This document shows, in pieces, positions 1 to 7,420 of a stretch of DNA of 13,184 nt. The DNA comes from Halobacteriovorax sp. (GTDB lineage: Bacteria; Bdellovibrionota; Bacteriovoracia; Bacteriovoracales; Bacteriovoracaceae), in NCBI GenBank assembly GCA_002686115.1, contig NZAF01000189.1:1-13184 (forward strand). The letters run 5' to 3'. Made by a program: the position numbers and the translations under genes. The notes below the pieces were generated by a model that made no database searches, was not told the origin of the DNA, and worked only from the letters and a program-made list of their open reading frames with translations. Every line of letters starts with the position of its first letter. Position 1 is the stretch's first letter.

Positions 1-1452
1 TCTAATCTTTTCAAGGTTTTTAATTTGTGACTTTAAAACAGCGAGGTTATCAATCTCTAAGACTTCAACTTCATCTTCTTTTTGAGGTTTATATTTATTA
101 ACACCAACAATGACATCTTCACCGCGATCGATTCTTGCCTGCTTTGCAGCTGCAGCTTCTTCAATTTTTAATTTTGGCAGACCCGTTTCAATTGCCTTTG
201 CCATGCCCCCAGCTTCATCCACTTCTTTGATTATTTCACGAGCTCTATTTGCAATATCGTTTGTTAAGCTCTCCATCATATAAGATCCACCCCATGGATC
301 GACAGTATTTGTAATTCCTGTTTCTTCTTGAAGGATGATTTGAGTATTTCTTGCAATCCTTGCTGAGAACTCTGTTGGTAGAGCTATGGCCTCATCAAAT
401 GAATTTGTATGGAGCGACTGTGTTCCACCAAATACCGCTGCCATGGCTTCAACAGTTGTTCTTATAACATTGTTATATGGATCTTGTTCTGTAAGAGACC
501 AACCTGATGTTTGGCAATGGGTTCTAAGCATTTTTGATTTTTCAGAAGTCGGATTATACTTTTCTACAATTTCACACCAAAGAAGTCTTGCGGCACGAAG
601 TTTTGCTATCTCCATATAGAAATTCATTCCAATACCAAAGAAAAAAGAAAGCCTCGGTGCAAAGTCATCGATTTTCATTCCGGCTTTGATGGCCGTCTCG
701 ATGTACTCTTTACCATCGGCTAGAGTGTAAGCAAGTTCGAGAGCGGCATCTGCTCCGGCTTCTTGTATGTGGTAACCAGATATTGAAATCGAATTAAATC
801 TTGGCATATTCTTTGACGTATATTCAAAAATATCTGCGATGATTTTCATAGAAGGTTTTGGTGGGAAAATATATGTATTTCTCACCATGAATTCTTTTAA
901 GATATCGTTTTGAATTGTACCAGATAACTTATCTTGAGAAACACCTTGTTCTTCAGCGGCAACGATGTAGCCTGCGAGAACAGGGAGAACAGCTCCATTC
1001 ATTGTCATTGAAACAGAAACTTTATCAAGAGGAATTCCGTCAAAGAGAACTTTCATATCTTCAACACTATCAACGGCGACGCCAGCTTTACCTACATCAC
1101 CTTTAACTCTAGGATGATCTGAGTCATAACCTCTGTGAGTTGCGAGATCAAATGCGACTGATACCCCTTGACCACCAGCTGCTAATGCTTTTCTGTAGAA
1201 GTTATTAGATTCTTCCGCTGTTGAAAAACCTGCATATTGTCGGATTGTCCACGGTCTTCCAGTGTACATGGTAGCACGAGGTCCTCTTGTAAAAGGGGCT
1301 ATACCTGGATATGTATCAAGATTTGGAATATTTTTTAGATCTTCTCTAGTGTAGAGTGCTTTTATCTCAACACCTTCAGGTGTCTTTGTCAGTTTCGGAC
1401 CTTTGCCCTTACTTTCTTTGTCTGCTAACTTTAGCCACTGATCGTGTGACAT
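1..1452 (-). CDS. scpA: Methylmalonyl-CoA mutase large (catalytic) subunit, C-terminus beyond window
   Basis: Adenosylcobalamin-dependent isomerase interconverting (R)-methylmalonyl-CoA and succinyl-CoA in the cytoplasm, in propionate and odd-chain or branched-chain degradation. The 484 codons present cover the N-terminal TIM-barrel substrate domain. The frame stays open to base 1, so about 220-240 residues, including the C-terminal B12-binding domain (DxHxxG), should lie outside. Diagnostic segments are TGRPWTIRQYAGFS (64-77), FDLATHRGYDSDHPRV (101-116), GTIQNDILKEFMVRNTYI (178-195) and ISGYHIQEAGA (224-234). By my count Tyr73, Arg191 and His228 correspond, at a constant offset of 16, to Tyr89, Arg207 and His244 of the Propionibacterium enzyme. 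These residues read the methylmalonyl carboxylate and assist radical chemistry. Isobutyryl-CoA mutases have Phe and Gln at the first two, so methylmalonyl specificity is favoured. The ATG at 1450-1452 has AGGAG six bases upstream. It is the second gene after the HAD hydrolase and probably cotranscribed. Also called mutB or mcmA. Confidence 0.97.
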   Translation of the reverse strand, partial: MSHDQWLKLADKESKGKGPKLTKTPEGVEIKALYTREDLKNIPNLDTYPGIAPFTRGPRATMYTGRPWTIRQYAGFSTAEESNNFYRKALAAGGQGVSVAFDLATHRGYDSDHPRVKGDVGKAGVAVDSVEDMKVLFDGIPLDKVSVSMTMNGAVLPVLAGYIVAAEEQGVSQDKLSGTIQNDILKEFMVRNTYIFPPKPSMKIIADIFEYTSKNMPRFNSISISGYHIQEAGADAALELAYTLADGKEYIETAIKAGMKIDDFAPRLSFFFGIGMNFYMEIAKLRAARLLWCEIVEKYNPTSEKSKMLRTHCQTSGWSLTEQDPYNNVIRTTVEAMAAVFGGTQSLHTNSFDEAIALPTEFSARIARNTQIILQEETGITNTVDPWGGSYMMESLTNDIANRAREIIKEVDEAGGMAKAIETGLPKLKIEEAAAAKQARIDRGEDVIVGVNKYKPQKEDEVEVLEIDNLAVLKSQIKNLEKIR

Positions 1453-1458
1453 TTTATA

Positions 1459-1463
1459 CTCCT
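1459..1463 (-). promoter_or_regulatory. Ribosome binding site of methylmalonyl-CoA mutase
   Basis: Read on the minus strand this is AGGAG, followed by six bases and the ATG. It lies inside the 21-bp gap after the HAD stop codon. The mutase therefore has its own translation signal even though no room remains for a separate promoter in the gap. Confidence 0.75.
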
Positions 1464-1473
1464 ATTTTATTTT

Positions 1474-2100
1474 TTAATTTTCATACCAAGTTACTTTAAC
1501 TGTATCAATACCTGAGCTGAGAGCTGCTTGAAGACCAGTTTCTGAGTCTTCAAAGATAATCGCTTCACTACTTTCTCTCCCTGTTTTTGATAGAGCAAGA
1601 AGATATGGCTCAGGATTAGGTTTTGTTAAGGTAACTTCTTTTGTTGTAATAATGAGGTCAAAGAAGTGGTGGATGTTACAGTGCTTTAAAAGAGCATGCG
1701 CAACATCATGTTCACTTGCTGTGACAAGGGCCAATGACTTATGATTATCTATAAGTGACTTAAAAAGCTTAGGGTAGTCGCTGAACATAAGTTCATTTAT
1801 ATTTTGATCATCAAGGCTATCGATAATCATTTTGTTCTTTTGTGTTACAAAAGATTCAAAGTCGCCTTCGTAATACTTACTAGCAAGTTTAAAAAGATCA
1901 ATATCGGCTAGGCCATAAAGCTCATCTTCACTAAAGTGAATTCCAGAAAGTAGCTTATTGGTAGCAAGATGATGTATCCCTTCACTTTGCAAAATAGTGC
2001 CATCCATATCAAAAATTACAAAGTTTTTGTCGTTTGTAAGTTCTATAATTTCATCTACTTGGAATGAATTTAATTCCTTAATTATCGTTGTTACTGACAC
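1474..2100 (-). CDS. HAD-superfamily hydrolase (subfamily IA, phosphatase/phosphomutase-like)
   Basis: Predicted cytoplasmic Mg2+-dependent phosphohydrolase or phosphomutase of 208 residues; the substrate is unknown. All four HAD motifs are visible: motif I FDMDGTIL with nucleophile Asp31 and acid/base Asp33; motif II ALVTAS with Thr127; motif III Lys160 in TKPNPEPY; motif IV IIFEDSETGL with Glu184-Asp185. The stretch between motifs I and II (about 40-110) matches the helical C1 cap of the beta-phosphoglucomutase/phosphoglycolate phosphatase group. About 25 residues precede motif I, longer than the usual 5-10, so the N-terminus is slightly extended. The start is GTG, chosen because AAAGGAG precedes it by six bases and no better start is seen. 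It lies 21 bp upstream of the mutase gene on the same strand and probably shares its transcript. A metabolite-repair role beside the mutase is only a guess. The family call is secure; specificity is open. Confidence 0.92.
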   Translation of the reverse strand: MSVTTIIKELNSFQVDEIIELTNDKNFVIFDMDGTILQSEGIHHLATNKLLSGIHFSEDELYGLADIDLFKLASKYYEGDFESFVTQKNKMIIDSLDDQNINELMFSDYPKLFKSLIDNHKSLALVTASEHDVAHALLKHCNIHHFFDLIITTKEVTLTKPNPEPYLLALSKTGRESSEAIIFEDSETGLQAALSSGIDTVKVTWYEN

Positions 2101-2106
2101 TTAGAG

Positions 2107-2113
2107 CTCCTTT
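2107..2113 (-). promoter_or_regulatory. Strong ribosome binding site fixing the GTG start of the HAD gene
   Basis: The minus strand reads AAAGGAG, then six bases, then GTG at 2100-2098. The near-perfect Shine-Dalgarno match at ideal spacing is the main reason to accept the GTG start. Confidence 0.75.
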
Positions 2114-2118
2114 CAGTG

Positions 2119-2147
2119 AGTATAACCTAAATAAAGGCATTTGTTAC
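2119..2147 (-). promoter_or_regulatory. Candidate promoter for the HAD-mutase operon
   Basis: On the minus strand TATACT (plus-strand 2119-2124) matches the -10 consensus at five of six positions and sits about 20 bases upstream of the GTG start. The -35 region at the expected spacing (GTAACA, 2142-2147) is poor. The position fits, but the assignment rests almost wholly on the -10 box. Confidence 0.3.
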
Positions 2148-2150
2148 CCT

Positions 2151-2179
2151 TTGAATGAAAACTTGCGATGCGTTATAAT
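2151..2179 (+). promoter_or_regulatory. Sigma-70-type promoter of the 2204 gene
   Basis: A TTGAAT -35 box (2151-2156) is separated by exactly 17 bases from a perfect TATAAT -10 box (2174-2179). The predicted transcript would begin near 2186, leaving a leader of about 18 bases containing only the ribosome binding site. This is the best promoter match I can see in the window. It lies back to back with the candidate promoter of the minus-strand HAD gene. Confidence 0.6.
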
Positions 2180-2192
2180 GGACTATAATAGT

Positions 2193-2198
2193 AGGAGG
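2193..2198 (+). promoter_or_regulatory. Perfect ribosome binding site deciding a TTG start
   Basis: AGGAGG, the full Shine-Dalgarno hexamer, lies five bases before the TTG at 2204. No in-frame ATG occurs nearby that would suit it, so TTG is taken as the true start. Confidence 0.75.
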
Positions 2199-2203
2199 CT
2201 TTT

Positions 2204-2743
2204 TTGGACAAAAAAGAACAAGATAGCGTCATATTGGAAGCGAGCTTACAGACATTTTTCTTTGATGAGCTTGATAAAGTAAATCAAAAGTCATTAAACC
2301 CAGTCTCAAGGGAAAAAATCTTTTATTCAAGTCTAGTCATGGATAAGTATTCTTTATCAGAACATTTCTTTGAAAAAGAAGATGGCAAGGTGAGGGATAA
2401 GATCCTTGGTATTAAGCTCTTAGAGGCTTCGCATATGACGGCAAATAAGAAGAAACAAGTCGTTAAAGATGTAGCCGAAACTTCACTATTTTTATGTGGT
2501 TTCTTTTCAGACTCACTTAATAGAAAAATTGTAGATGTTGGCTACTATAGAGACATCGGACAAAGCGCTTATCAGATGCTTAATAACTTGATTCCAAGCT
2601 TTTATGAGATTGATTCATTTTATAAGTCCGTCTCTAATCAATTTGATACACTTGCTAGTTTGATTAGAGTTGTAAGAGAAAACTCTCACAATGAAATGCA
2701 AGAGGTGTCTCTCTTTATTGGTGATGGGAAGAAGGTTTCTTAA
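2204..2743 (+). CDS. Conserved-type hypothetical cytoplasmic protein, 179 aa
   Basis: I cannot name a function. The protein has no signal peptide, no membrane segment and no obvious catalytic motif, and looks mostly alpha-helical and soluble. The most distinctive part is the core LFLCGFFSDSLNRKIVDV (about 96-113) followed by GYYRDIGQSAY. From memory, a similar segment of the type 'GFFADSL..K.VDVDYY..MG..AY' recurs in uncharacterised proteobacterial proteins; I could not verify this here. The N-terminal third is charged (MDKKEQD; the HFFEKEDGKVRDK segment). Translation begins at TTG behind AGGAGG, with a consensus-like promoter immediately upstream. The gene stands alone between two minus-strand genes, so it is probably monocistronic. 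Coding status is well supported by these signals and by the single uninterrupted frame. Confidence 0.85.
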   Translation: MDKKEQDSVILEASLQTFFFDELDKVNQKSLNPVSREKIFYSSLVMDKYSLSEHFFEKEDGKVRDKILGIKLLEASHMTANKKKQVVKDVAETSLFLCGFFSDSLNRKIVDVGYYRDIGQSAYQMLNNLIPSFYEIDSFYKSVSNQFDTLASLIRVVRENSHNEMQEVSLFIGDGKKVS

Positions 2744-2775
2744 GATAATCTAGTTAGACTATGCTTAAATCTTAA
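2740..2775. repeat. Inverted repeat between convergent genes, possible weak bidirectional terminator
   Basis: TTAAGAT (2740-2746) and ATCTTAA (2769-2775) are exact reverse complements. They flank a segment containing a smaller TAGT-TAG-ACTA inverted repeat. The element spans the end of the plus-strand gene and stops a few bases before the stop of the minus-strand protease, where a shared terminator would be expected. The stem is A+T-rich and has no clear U-tract, so terminator function is uncertain. Confidence 0.3.
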
Positions 2776-2779
2776 AAGG

Positions 2780-5329
2780 TTATTTTCCAACAGTCGTTGT
2801 AATCCACTCATTACTTAAGACTTCAGTTAGCTTCTTTTTGAATGCTGGATACTTCATATTCTTAATGGTTTCATTTGTGTGATAGAAGTAGTCTAGCCCA
2901 AGACCTTGAAGGTAAGGTGCAGAATAGACATTGGCAAAGTCATCATTGATTTGGAGGCTTAATTCATTTTGTCCTTCAATCATTTTCTTGATTCTATTGA
3001 AGTCTTTTTGTGAAATACCTTTTGTGCGAAGGCGGTGAATGATGTCGTTAATGGCCTCAATTGCCTCATCAACTTTGTCATGTCCGCTGGCCATGTAGAT
3101 TCCCCAGAACCCGGCTTCTAATGCATTTAAAAAGATAGGTTGGGCAACGTAACAAAGACCTTTTCTGTCTCTTACATCTACGAAGAGTTCAGAAGACTGA
3201 CCAGAGAGAAAAGATGAGAGCATTTTTAATACGACTAAATCTTCCTCTCTCGCTATCGTTTGAGTACCGATAAAGATTTGAGTTTGTTCTCTGTCAAAAT
3301 TTATATGAGTCTTTTTCGTTTTTAGTTTTTTAACTTTTTTGTGTTTAAGAGGTTTTACTTTCTTACTTGGGATCTGGTCGATAAATGGTTGGAGAGTATT
3401 GATTAGTTCATAGAGCTCCATGTCTCCACAGTATGTAAGAAGAACTTCTTTTGTTCTTAATGTTTTTTGATGTAATTCTTTAAGATCATTTGATTTAATT
3501 TTTTTAATTGTTTGTGCCGTCCCAAGAGAAGACATTCCATATGGGTGGTTTTTAAAAAGTTCTTCGTTAACCTTGCTAAAGCATCTTCTAGTTGGATCTT
3601 GGAGATTGGATTCAATATGTCTTAGAATCAATTTCTTTTCAAGGTTGAGGTTCTTTGTTGTGCAGGCTGGTGTTAAAAGATTTTGCATAAAGATTGGAGA
3701 TAGCTTTTCAAAGAAATCACTTAACCCATGTAGTGTCATCCCATAGGCATTCTTACCAGAGAAGCTTCCAAATGTAGCAGAGTGATTTTCCATGATGTCA
3801 CTTAACTTTTCTTCGTTTAGCCCTTTATAGCCTTTTGTTAACTGAGTCGCTAAAAGATTATAAATTCCATTATTTGTTTTTGTTTCAGCTGCAATTCCAC
3901 CTTGAAAATAAGCATGTAGAACAAATGTTGGGTTCATAGGGTTTTGGCGATAAAGAAGTTTAAGACCTGGTTTAAGCTCAATGGCCCTTAGATTTGGGTC
4001 ATACTTAGACTTTTCAATTTTTGCTCTTTTCGACTTTTCTTTAATCTTTGTTGGTTTAATTTTCTTAGCAAATGCTTCAATTTTTTTCTCATATTTTTTC
4101 TTCTCTTCACCTAATGGTAACTGAAGAGAGAAATGAAGTGGTCTAGAAAAAATAAATTGATAAGCCTCAGAAACTTTTGAAGCTGAGCATTTCTTTACTT
4201 GGTCTAGAAAAATTGTTTCACGATCTAAGTCATTTGTTTGTGCATAACTATGACCTACACTGAAAGAGAATGATTCAATGGATTCTTTTTCAAAGACTTT
4301 AGAGGCAATGTATTGATTTTTAATCTTAGTTACATCTTCTTTTGAGACACCATCGTTTGTTACTTTTTTAAGAGTTTCTGCAAGAGTTTTTAAAACTTGA
4401 TCAGTGTTTTCTTTTGGAAATTTCACTCTTAGAAAATGAATACCTCCGTCTGAGAAAACCATGGTTGAGCAGCTGCAGCTATTTGCAATGGCATTTTTAA
4501 GTACCATCGATCTATAAAGGATTGAGCTTTCACCATGACCCATGACATTGTAGGCCAGGTCTTCTGCTGCTAGTTCAGATTTTGTGATACCTGGAGCTTC
4601 AATAGTGAGTGTCAGTTGACACATCTTTACATCTTTATTGTGAATTTCAATAGAGTCATTCTTTTTAAGAGAAAATTTCTTTCTCTTTGAAGATTCTCCA
4701 CTTGGAAGTTTATATTGCTCGATTGTATTGATTATCTTGTCTTTATCTTTAGATAAGTCACCAGCAATTACTAAAAAGGCATTGGCGTTATTATAATGAG
4801 CTTTTCTAAAAGAAATTAACTGCTCTCTTGTAAAAGATTTAATCGTTTTTTCATTTCCAAGTATGGCGTGTTTATAGCCACCTTGAAAGCAAGCTTTCTG
4901 AATTTGACTAAAAGAGTATTGGCCTGGGTTATCAATACTTCTTCTAAATTCTTCAAAGACAACTTCTCTTTCTGGGATAATGTCTTCTTCTTTAAACATT
5001 GGATTTGAGACCATATCTAGTATGATATCAATACTATTTTTTAAATATGATGAAGGGCTGTTAATATAATAACAAGTGTAATCAAATGAGGTAAATGCAT
5101 TGATCTCGCCTCCAAAAGATTCAACTTCGTGGGCGATCATGGCACCAGGTCTTGTCTGCGTACCTTTAAAAAACATGTGCTCTAAAAAGTGAGCAATTCC
5201 GTGATCTTTCTTATCTTCTAGAGTACTCCCGGCCTTGAACCAGATTTGAGCTGAAGCAGCTCCAGTCCCTGGTAGGTCGACAAAGATAGTTTCTAGATTA
5301 TTTTTTAGGTTGTGAACTTCATAATTCAT
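2780..5329 (-). CDS. M16 family zinc metalloprotease, double-domain (pitrilysin/insulinase type)
   Basis: Predicted cytoplasmic zinc peptidase degrading or processing peptides. The protein of 849 residues contains two M16 halves in one chain. The N-terminal half is catalytic, with the inverted zinc motif HFLEH (His47, Glu50, His51) and the distal ligand Glu127 in EREVVFEEFRR, 76 residues on as in the family. The second half (from about 450) has lost the zinc motif. It keeps the conserved Arg720/Tyr727 pair in RDRKGLCY, which contacts substrate in processing-peptidase-like enzymes. Lys-rich linkers occur between the halves and at about 654-675. No signal peptide is visible. I chose ATG 5329-5327 (MNYEVHNLKNN), preceded by AAAGG. 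An upstream ATG at 5359 would add ten residues but lacks a Shine-Dalgarno sequence and may lie outside the transcript. Divergent to hemW. Physiological substrates are unknown. Confidence 0.93.
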   Translation of the reverse strand: MNYEVHNLKNNLETIFVDLPGTGAASAQIWFKAGSTLEDKKDHGIAHFLEHMFFKGTQTRPGAMIAHEVESFGGEINAFTSFDYTCYYINSPSSYLKNSIDIILDMVSNPMFKEEDIIPEREVVFEEFRRSIDNPGQYSFSQIQKACFQGGYKHAILGNEKTIKSFTREQLISFRKAHYNNANAFLVIAGDLSKDKDKIINTIEQYKLPSGESSKRKKFSLKKNDSIEIHNKDVKMCQLTLTIEAPGITKSELAAEDLAYNVMGHGESSILYRSMVLKNAIANSCSCSTMVFSDGGIHFLRVKFPKENTDQVLKTLAETLKKVTNDGVSKEDVTKIKNQYIASKVFEKESIESFSFSVGHSYAQTNDLDRETIFLDQVKKCSASKVSEAYQFIFSRPLHFSLQLPLGEEKKKYEKKIEAFAKKIKPTKIKEKSKRAKIEKSKYDPNLRAIELKPGLKLLYRQNPMNPTFVLHAYFQGGIAAETKTNNGIYNLLATQLTKGYKGLNEEKLSDIMENHSATFGSFSGKNAYGMTLHGLSDFFEKLSPIFMQNLLTPACTTKNLNLEKKLILRHIESNLQDPTRRCFSKVNEELFKNHPYGMSSLGTAQTIKKIKSNDLKELHQKTLRTKEVLLTYCGDMELYELINTLQPFIDQIPSKKVKPLKHKKVKKLKTKKTHINFDREQTQIFIGTQTIAREEDLVVLKMLSSFLSGQSSELFVDVRDRKGLCYVAQPIFLNALEAGFWGIYMASGHDKVDEAIEAINDIIHRLRTKGISQKDFNRIKKMIEGQNELSLQINDDFANVYSAPYLQGLGLDYFYHTNETIKNMKYPAFKKKLTEVLSNEWITTTVGK

Positions 5330-5354
5330 TGAAATAGAGCCTTTTATGTGATTT

Positions 5355-5390
5355 ATCATATTAGGATATATGATTTTCTTAGTAGGTCAA
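5355..5390 (-). promoter_or_regulatory. Candidate promoter region of the M16 protease gene
   Basis: Two arrangements are visible on the minus strand: TTGACC (5385-5390) with a 16-base spacer to TATCCT (5363-5368), or an isolated TATGAT -10 box (5355-5360). Either would start transcription near 5349-5356, downstream of or inside the 5359 ATG, which supports the 5329 start. On the plus strand TATGAT (5369-5374) could be the -10 box for hemW, but no good -35 partner is seen. The divergent promoters therefore appear interleaved. Confidence 0.3.
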
Positions 5391-5394
5391 AGTA

Positions 5395-6516
5395 ATGGTA
5401 GATATTCCCATAAAATCACTTTATTTACATTACCCATTTTGTAAGAACCTTTGCAATTATTGTGATTTCTATAAGGGGCTGCCATCACCGGAGCTAGAGG
5501 ATCAATTTGAGGATCTCTTTAAGTCTATGTTTGAAAAGCATGATGAGATTTTACGTGATCAAGATTGTACTTGGAGTAGCCTAAGTACTCTCTACATAGG
5601 AGGAGGAACGCCCTCTTTGTGGGGAGAGAAGGGAGCAAAGCTTCTTAGTCAGGAATTAGAGAAGAGACAAATTAATCTAGAGAAAGATTGTGAGTTTACT
5701 ATTGAAGTGAACCCTGGAGACTGGGATAGAGAATCAATAGATGCTTGGATGAAAATTGGTGTCAACCGCTTCTCTGTTGGTATTCAAAGCTTAGATTCAA
5801 CATTTTTAAAAGTTCTTGATAGAGTTCATAGTATTGATGAAGTATATGAAACATTAGAGCTTTTTAAAGAGTTAAATGTAAACTATTCAGTTGATTTCAT
5901 GCTTGGACTGCCCTTTTCTAAGCAATATAAAAGAGATGTGATCAAAGAATTAGAAGAGATTCTTGAATATGGACCGACTCACATAAGCCTTTATATTCTC
6001 ACTGTTAAAGATAACTATAAGCACTTTGAAGACTTACCAGATGATGAATTTATTGAAAGAGAATATCTTTCAGTTAGTAAATATTTAAAGTCTAAGGGCT
6101 TTGATCATTATGAAGTATCAAACTTTGCTAAGACTCAGGAATTAGATAGAAGATCAAAGCACAATCTAAATTATTGGAGAATGGAGTCGGTTGCAGCGAT
6201 TGGCCCTTCGGCTACAGGATTTTTAGCTGATAGAAAATACCGCTATAAGTGGAAGACTAAATCAGATGATATAATAACTGAGGTTTTAAGTGATAAGGAG
6301 TATTTAATGGAAAAGCTCTATATGTCACTTAGAATAAATGAAGGCTTAGATATTAATTTCTTTAATGATGAAAAGCTTAAGGACTTAGCTTTTGATTTAG
6401 AGAAAAGAGATCTCGCCCAAGTTGTAAATGAAAAAATAATTCTAACGAGTAAAGGCTTTTTAATTCTTGATTCAATCATGGACGATATATTTAAGATTTA
6501 TGCAAATAGGCTTTAG
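5395..6516 (+). CDS. hemW: HemW-type radical SAM heme chaperone
   Basis: Radical-SAM protein of 373 residues. The family binds heme and delivers it to target proteins. It was long misnamed oxygen-independent coproporphyrinogen III oxidase. The [4Fe-4S] motif is C16-x3-C20-x2-C23 within HYPFCKNLCNYCDFY. The position after the third Cys is Asp-Phe rather than the extra Cys typical of true HemN, which points to HemW. Other landmarks are the SAM-binding YIGGGTPSL (67-75), VGIQSLD (128-134), DFMLGLP (167-173), SLYILTV (198-204), YEVSNFA (239-245) and HNLNYW (256-261). The length is usual for the family (about 370-400). The ATG has a weak AGG eight bases upstream. The gene is divergent from the M16 protease, and its last 17 bases are overlapped by the exported-protein gene, suggesting one transcript. 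Confidence 0.93.
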   Translation: MVDIPIKSLYLHYPFCKNLCNYCDFYKGLPSPELEDQFEDLFKSMFEKHDEILRDQDCTWSSLSTLYIGGGTPSLWGEKGAKLLSQELEKRQINLEKDCEFTIEVNPGDWDRESIDAWMKIGVNRFSVGIQSLDSTFLKVLDRVHSIDEVYETLELFKELNVNYSVDFMLGLPFSKQYKRDVIKELEEILEYGPTHISLYILTVKDNYKHFEDLPDDEFIEREYLSVSKYLKSKGFDHYEVSNFAKTQELDRRSKHNLNYWRMESVAAIGPSATGFLADRKYRYKWKTKSDDIITEVLSDKEYLMEKLYMSLRINEGLDINFFNDEKLKDLAFDLEKRDLAQVVNEKIILTSKGFLILDSIMDDIFKIYANRL

Positions 6517-7420
6517 AGGTCTCTTTGTTCTTATTCTACTATCAAATGCCATTGTCCTCGCTGATTATGACCCTTGCAAATTCATAGATTATAAATTTTG
6601 TGGAAATAAGAACTCTACAAATAAGTCATTAGGAGCAAGTGAGCCATCATTAAAGAGAAATTTTAATTCACCTTCTTCTGTTGCTTTGGTTAGGGGCCTA
6701 GGCCTTGAAAGTATTGTTTTTGATAAATTTGATTTTTCTATTGTTTTTGGAACTTCAAGAGTTGGCGCAGGAGCTTCAGGGACAAATACTGAAGATACAT
6801 TCTTTGGAAATACCGCTAAGGAATACTTTTCTGATTATGAAAGTCGTAGGATTAATCAAGTAAGTTATGATCTTGATAAGTACAGTTTTGCCCTTGGAAA
6901 AACATTATTAAGCACTAAGGGAAACATGTTTAAATTTAACGTTGGTCTTCTTACGAAATATGTAAAGCCAACCGGAGATGTCTTTGTTGGTCCAGGTGCT
7001 TCAGTTGTTCTTGGTGCACTTAATGCAGGGTATGCGACATATAAGGATCAAGGGAACTCCCAATATACGAGAGATGACTTTGTTGAGTACAACGTCGAAA
7101 CATATTCTTTTGGTTTAAATATTCCATTTTTTAGCTTTGATTATACTGTCTTTGAAAATGATACAGAGGAGATTAACAGAGTTGAGATTTATTCTCTGGG
7201 AGTATTTGTTGACCGTTGGATGATCTCTTATGGGCGCCGTATGGAGGAGTCAACAAGACGTAAGTATGACTTTGATCGAGAAGTATTCACAAATGATCTT
7301 AAGCAGTGGTCTACTTTTATTGGAGTTCAATATTTCTATAGTAAAAAGGTAACTGTCGGACTCTTATCAAATTACTATCTTAATCAAGAGCTCTCTATGA
7401 TTCTTACAATTTTCCCTTAG
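6500..7420 (+). CDS. Exported protein of unknown function, probable outer-membrane beta-barrel
   Basis: A protein of 306 residues with no recognised family. The start is ATG 6500, because from there the N-terminus is a textbook signal peptide: MQIGFRG, then the hydrophobic stretch LFVLILLSNAIVLA, with likely signal peptidase I cleavage after Ala21 (IVLA/DYD). A TTG at 6467 would add 11 residues and put a needless extension before it. Two Cys (26 and 34) just after cleavage could form a disulfide; neither sits in a lipobox. The mature chain is rich in alternating polar/hydrophobic, aromatic segments, for example EYNVETYSFGLNIPFF, VEIYSLGVFVDRWMISYG and KQWSTFIGVQYFYS. It ends in hydrophobic strands finishing Ile-Phe-Pro. 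This is the pattern of an outer-membrane barrel, although the classic C-terminal aromatic is penultimate. It overlaps hemW by 17 bp, so translation is probably coupled. A functional link to heme is unproven. Confidence 0.85.
   Translation: MQIGFRGLFVLILLSNAIVLADYDPCKFIDYKFCGNKNSTNKSLGASEPSLKRNFNSPSSVALVRGLGLESIVFDKFDFSIVFGTSRVGAGASGTNTEDTFFGNTAKEYFSDYESRRINQVSYDLDKYSFALGKTLLSTKGNMFKFNVGLLTKYVKPTGDVFVGPGASVVLGALNAGYATYKDQGNSQYTRDDFVEYNVETYSFGLNIPFFSFDYTVFENDTEEINRVEIYSLGVFVDRWMISYGRRMEESTRRKYDFDREVFTNDLKQWSTFIGVQYFYSKKVTVGLLSNYYLNQELSMILTIFP

Noticed and set aside
386..619. Plus-strand 77-codon open frame
   Set aside because: It lies wholly antisense to methylmalonyl-CoA mutase, whose conserved motifs are on the other strand; no ribosome binding site or recognisable protein.
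915..1106. Plus-strand 63-codon open frame rich in Gln, Leu and Arg
   Set aside because: Antisense shadow of the mutase gene; the odd composition is the complement of its codons.
2088..2282. Plus-strand 64-codon open frame over the promoter and start of the 2204 gene
   Set aside because: It overlaps the clear promoter and SD of the real gene and is in another frame without its own SD.
5327..5359. ATG at 5359 as start of the M16 protease
   Set aside because: No SD precedes it, the extra ten residues have no family counterpart that I recognise, and candidate promoter elements would start the transcript at or after it.
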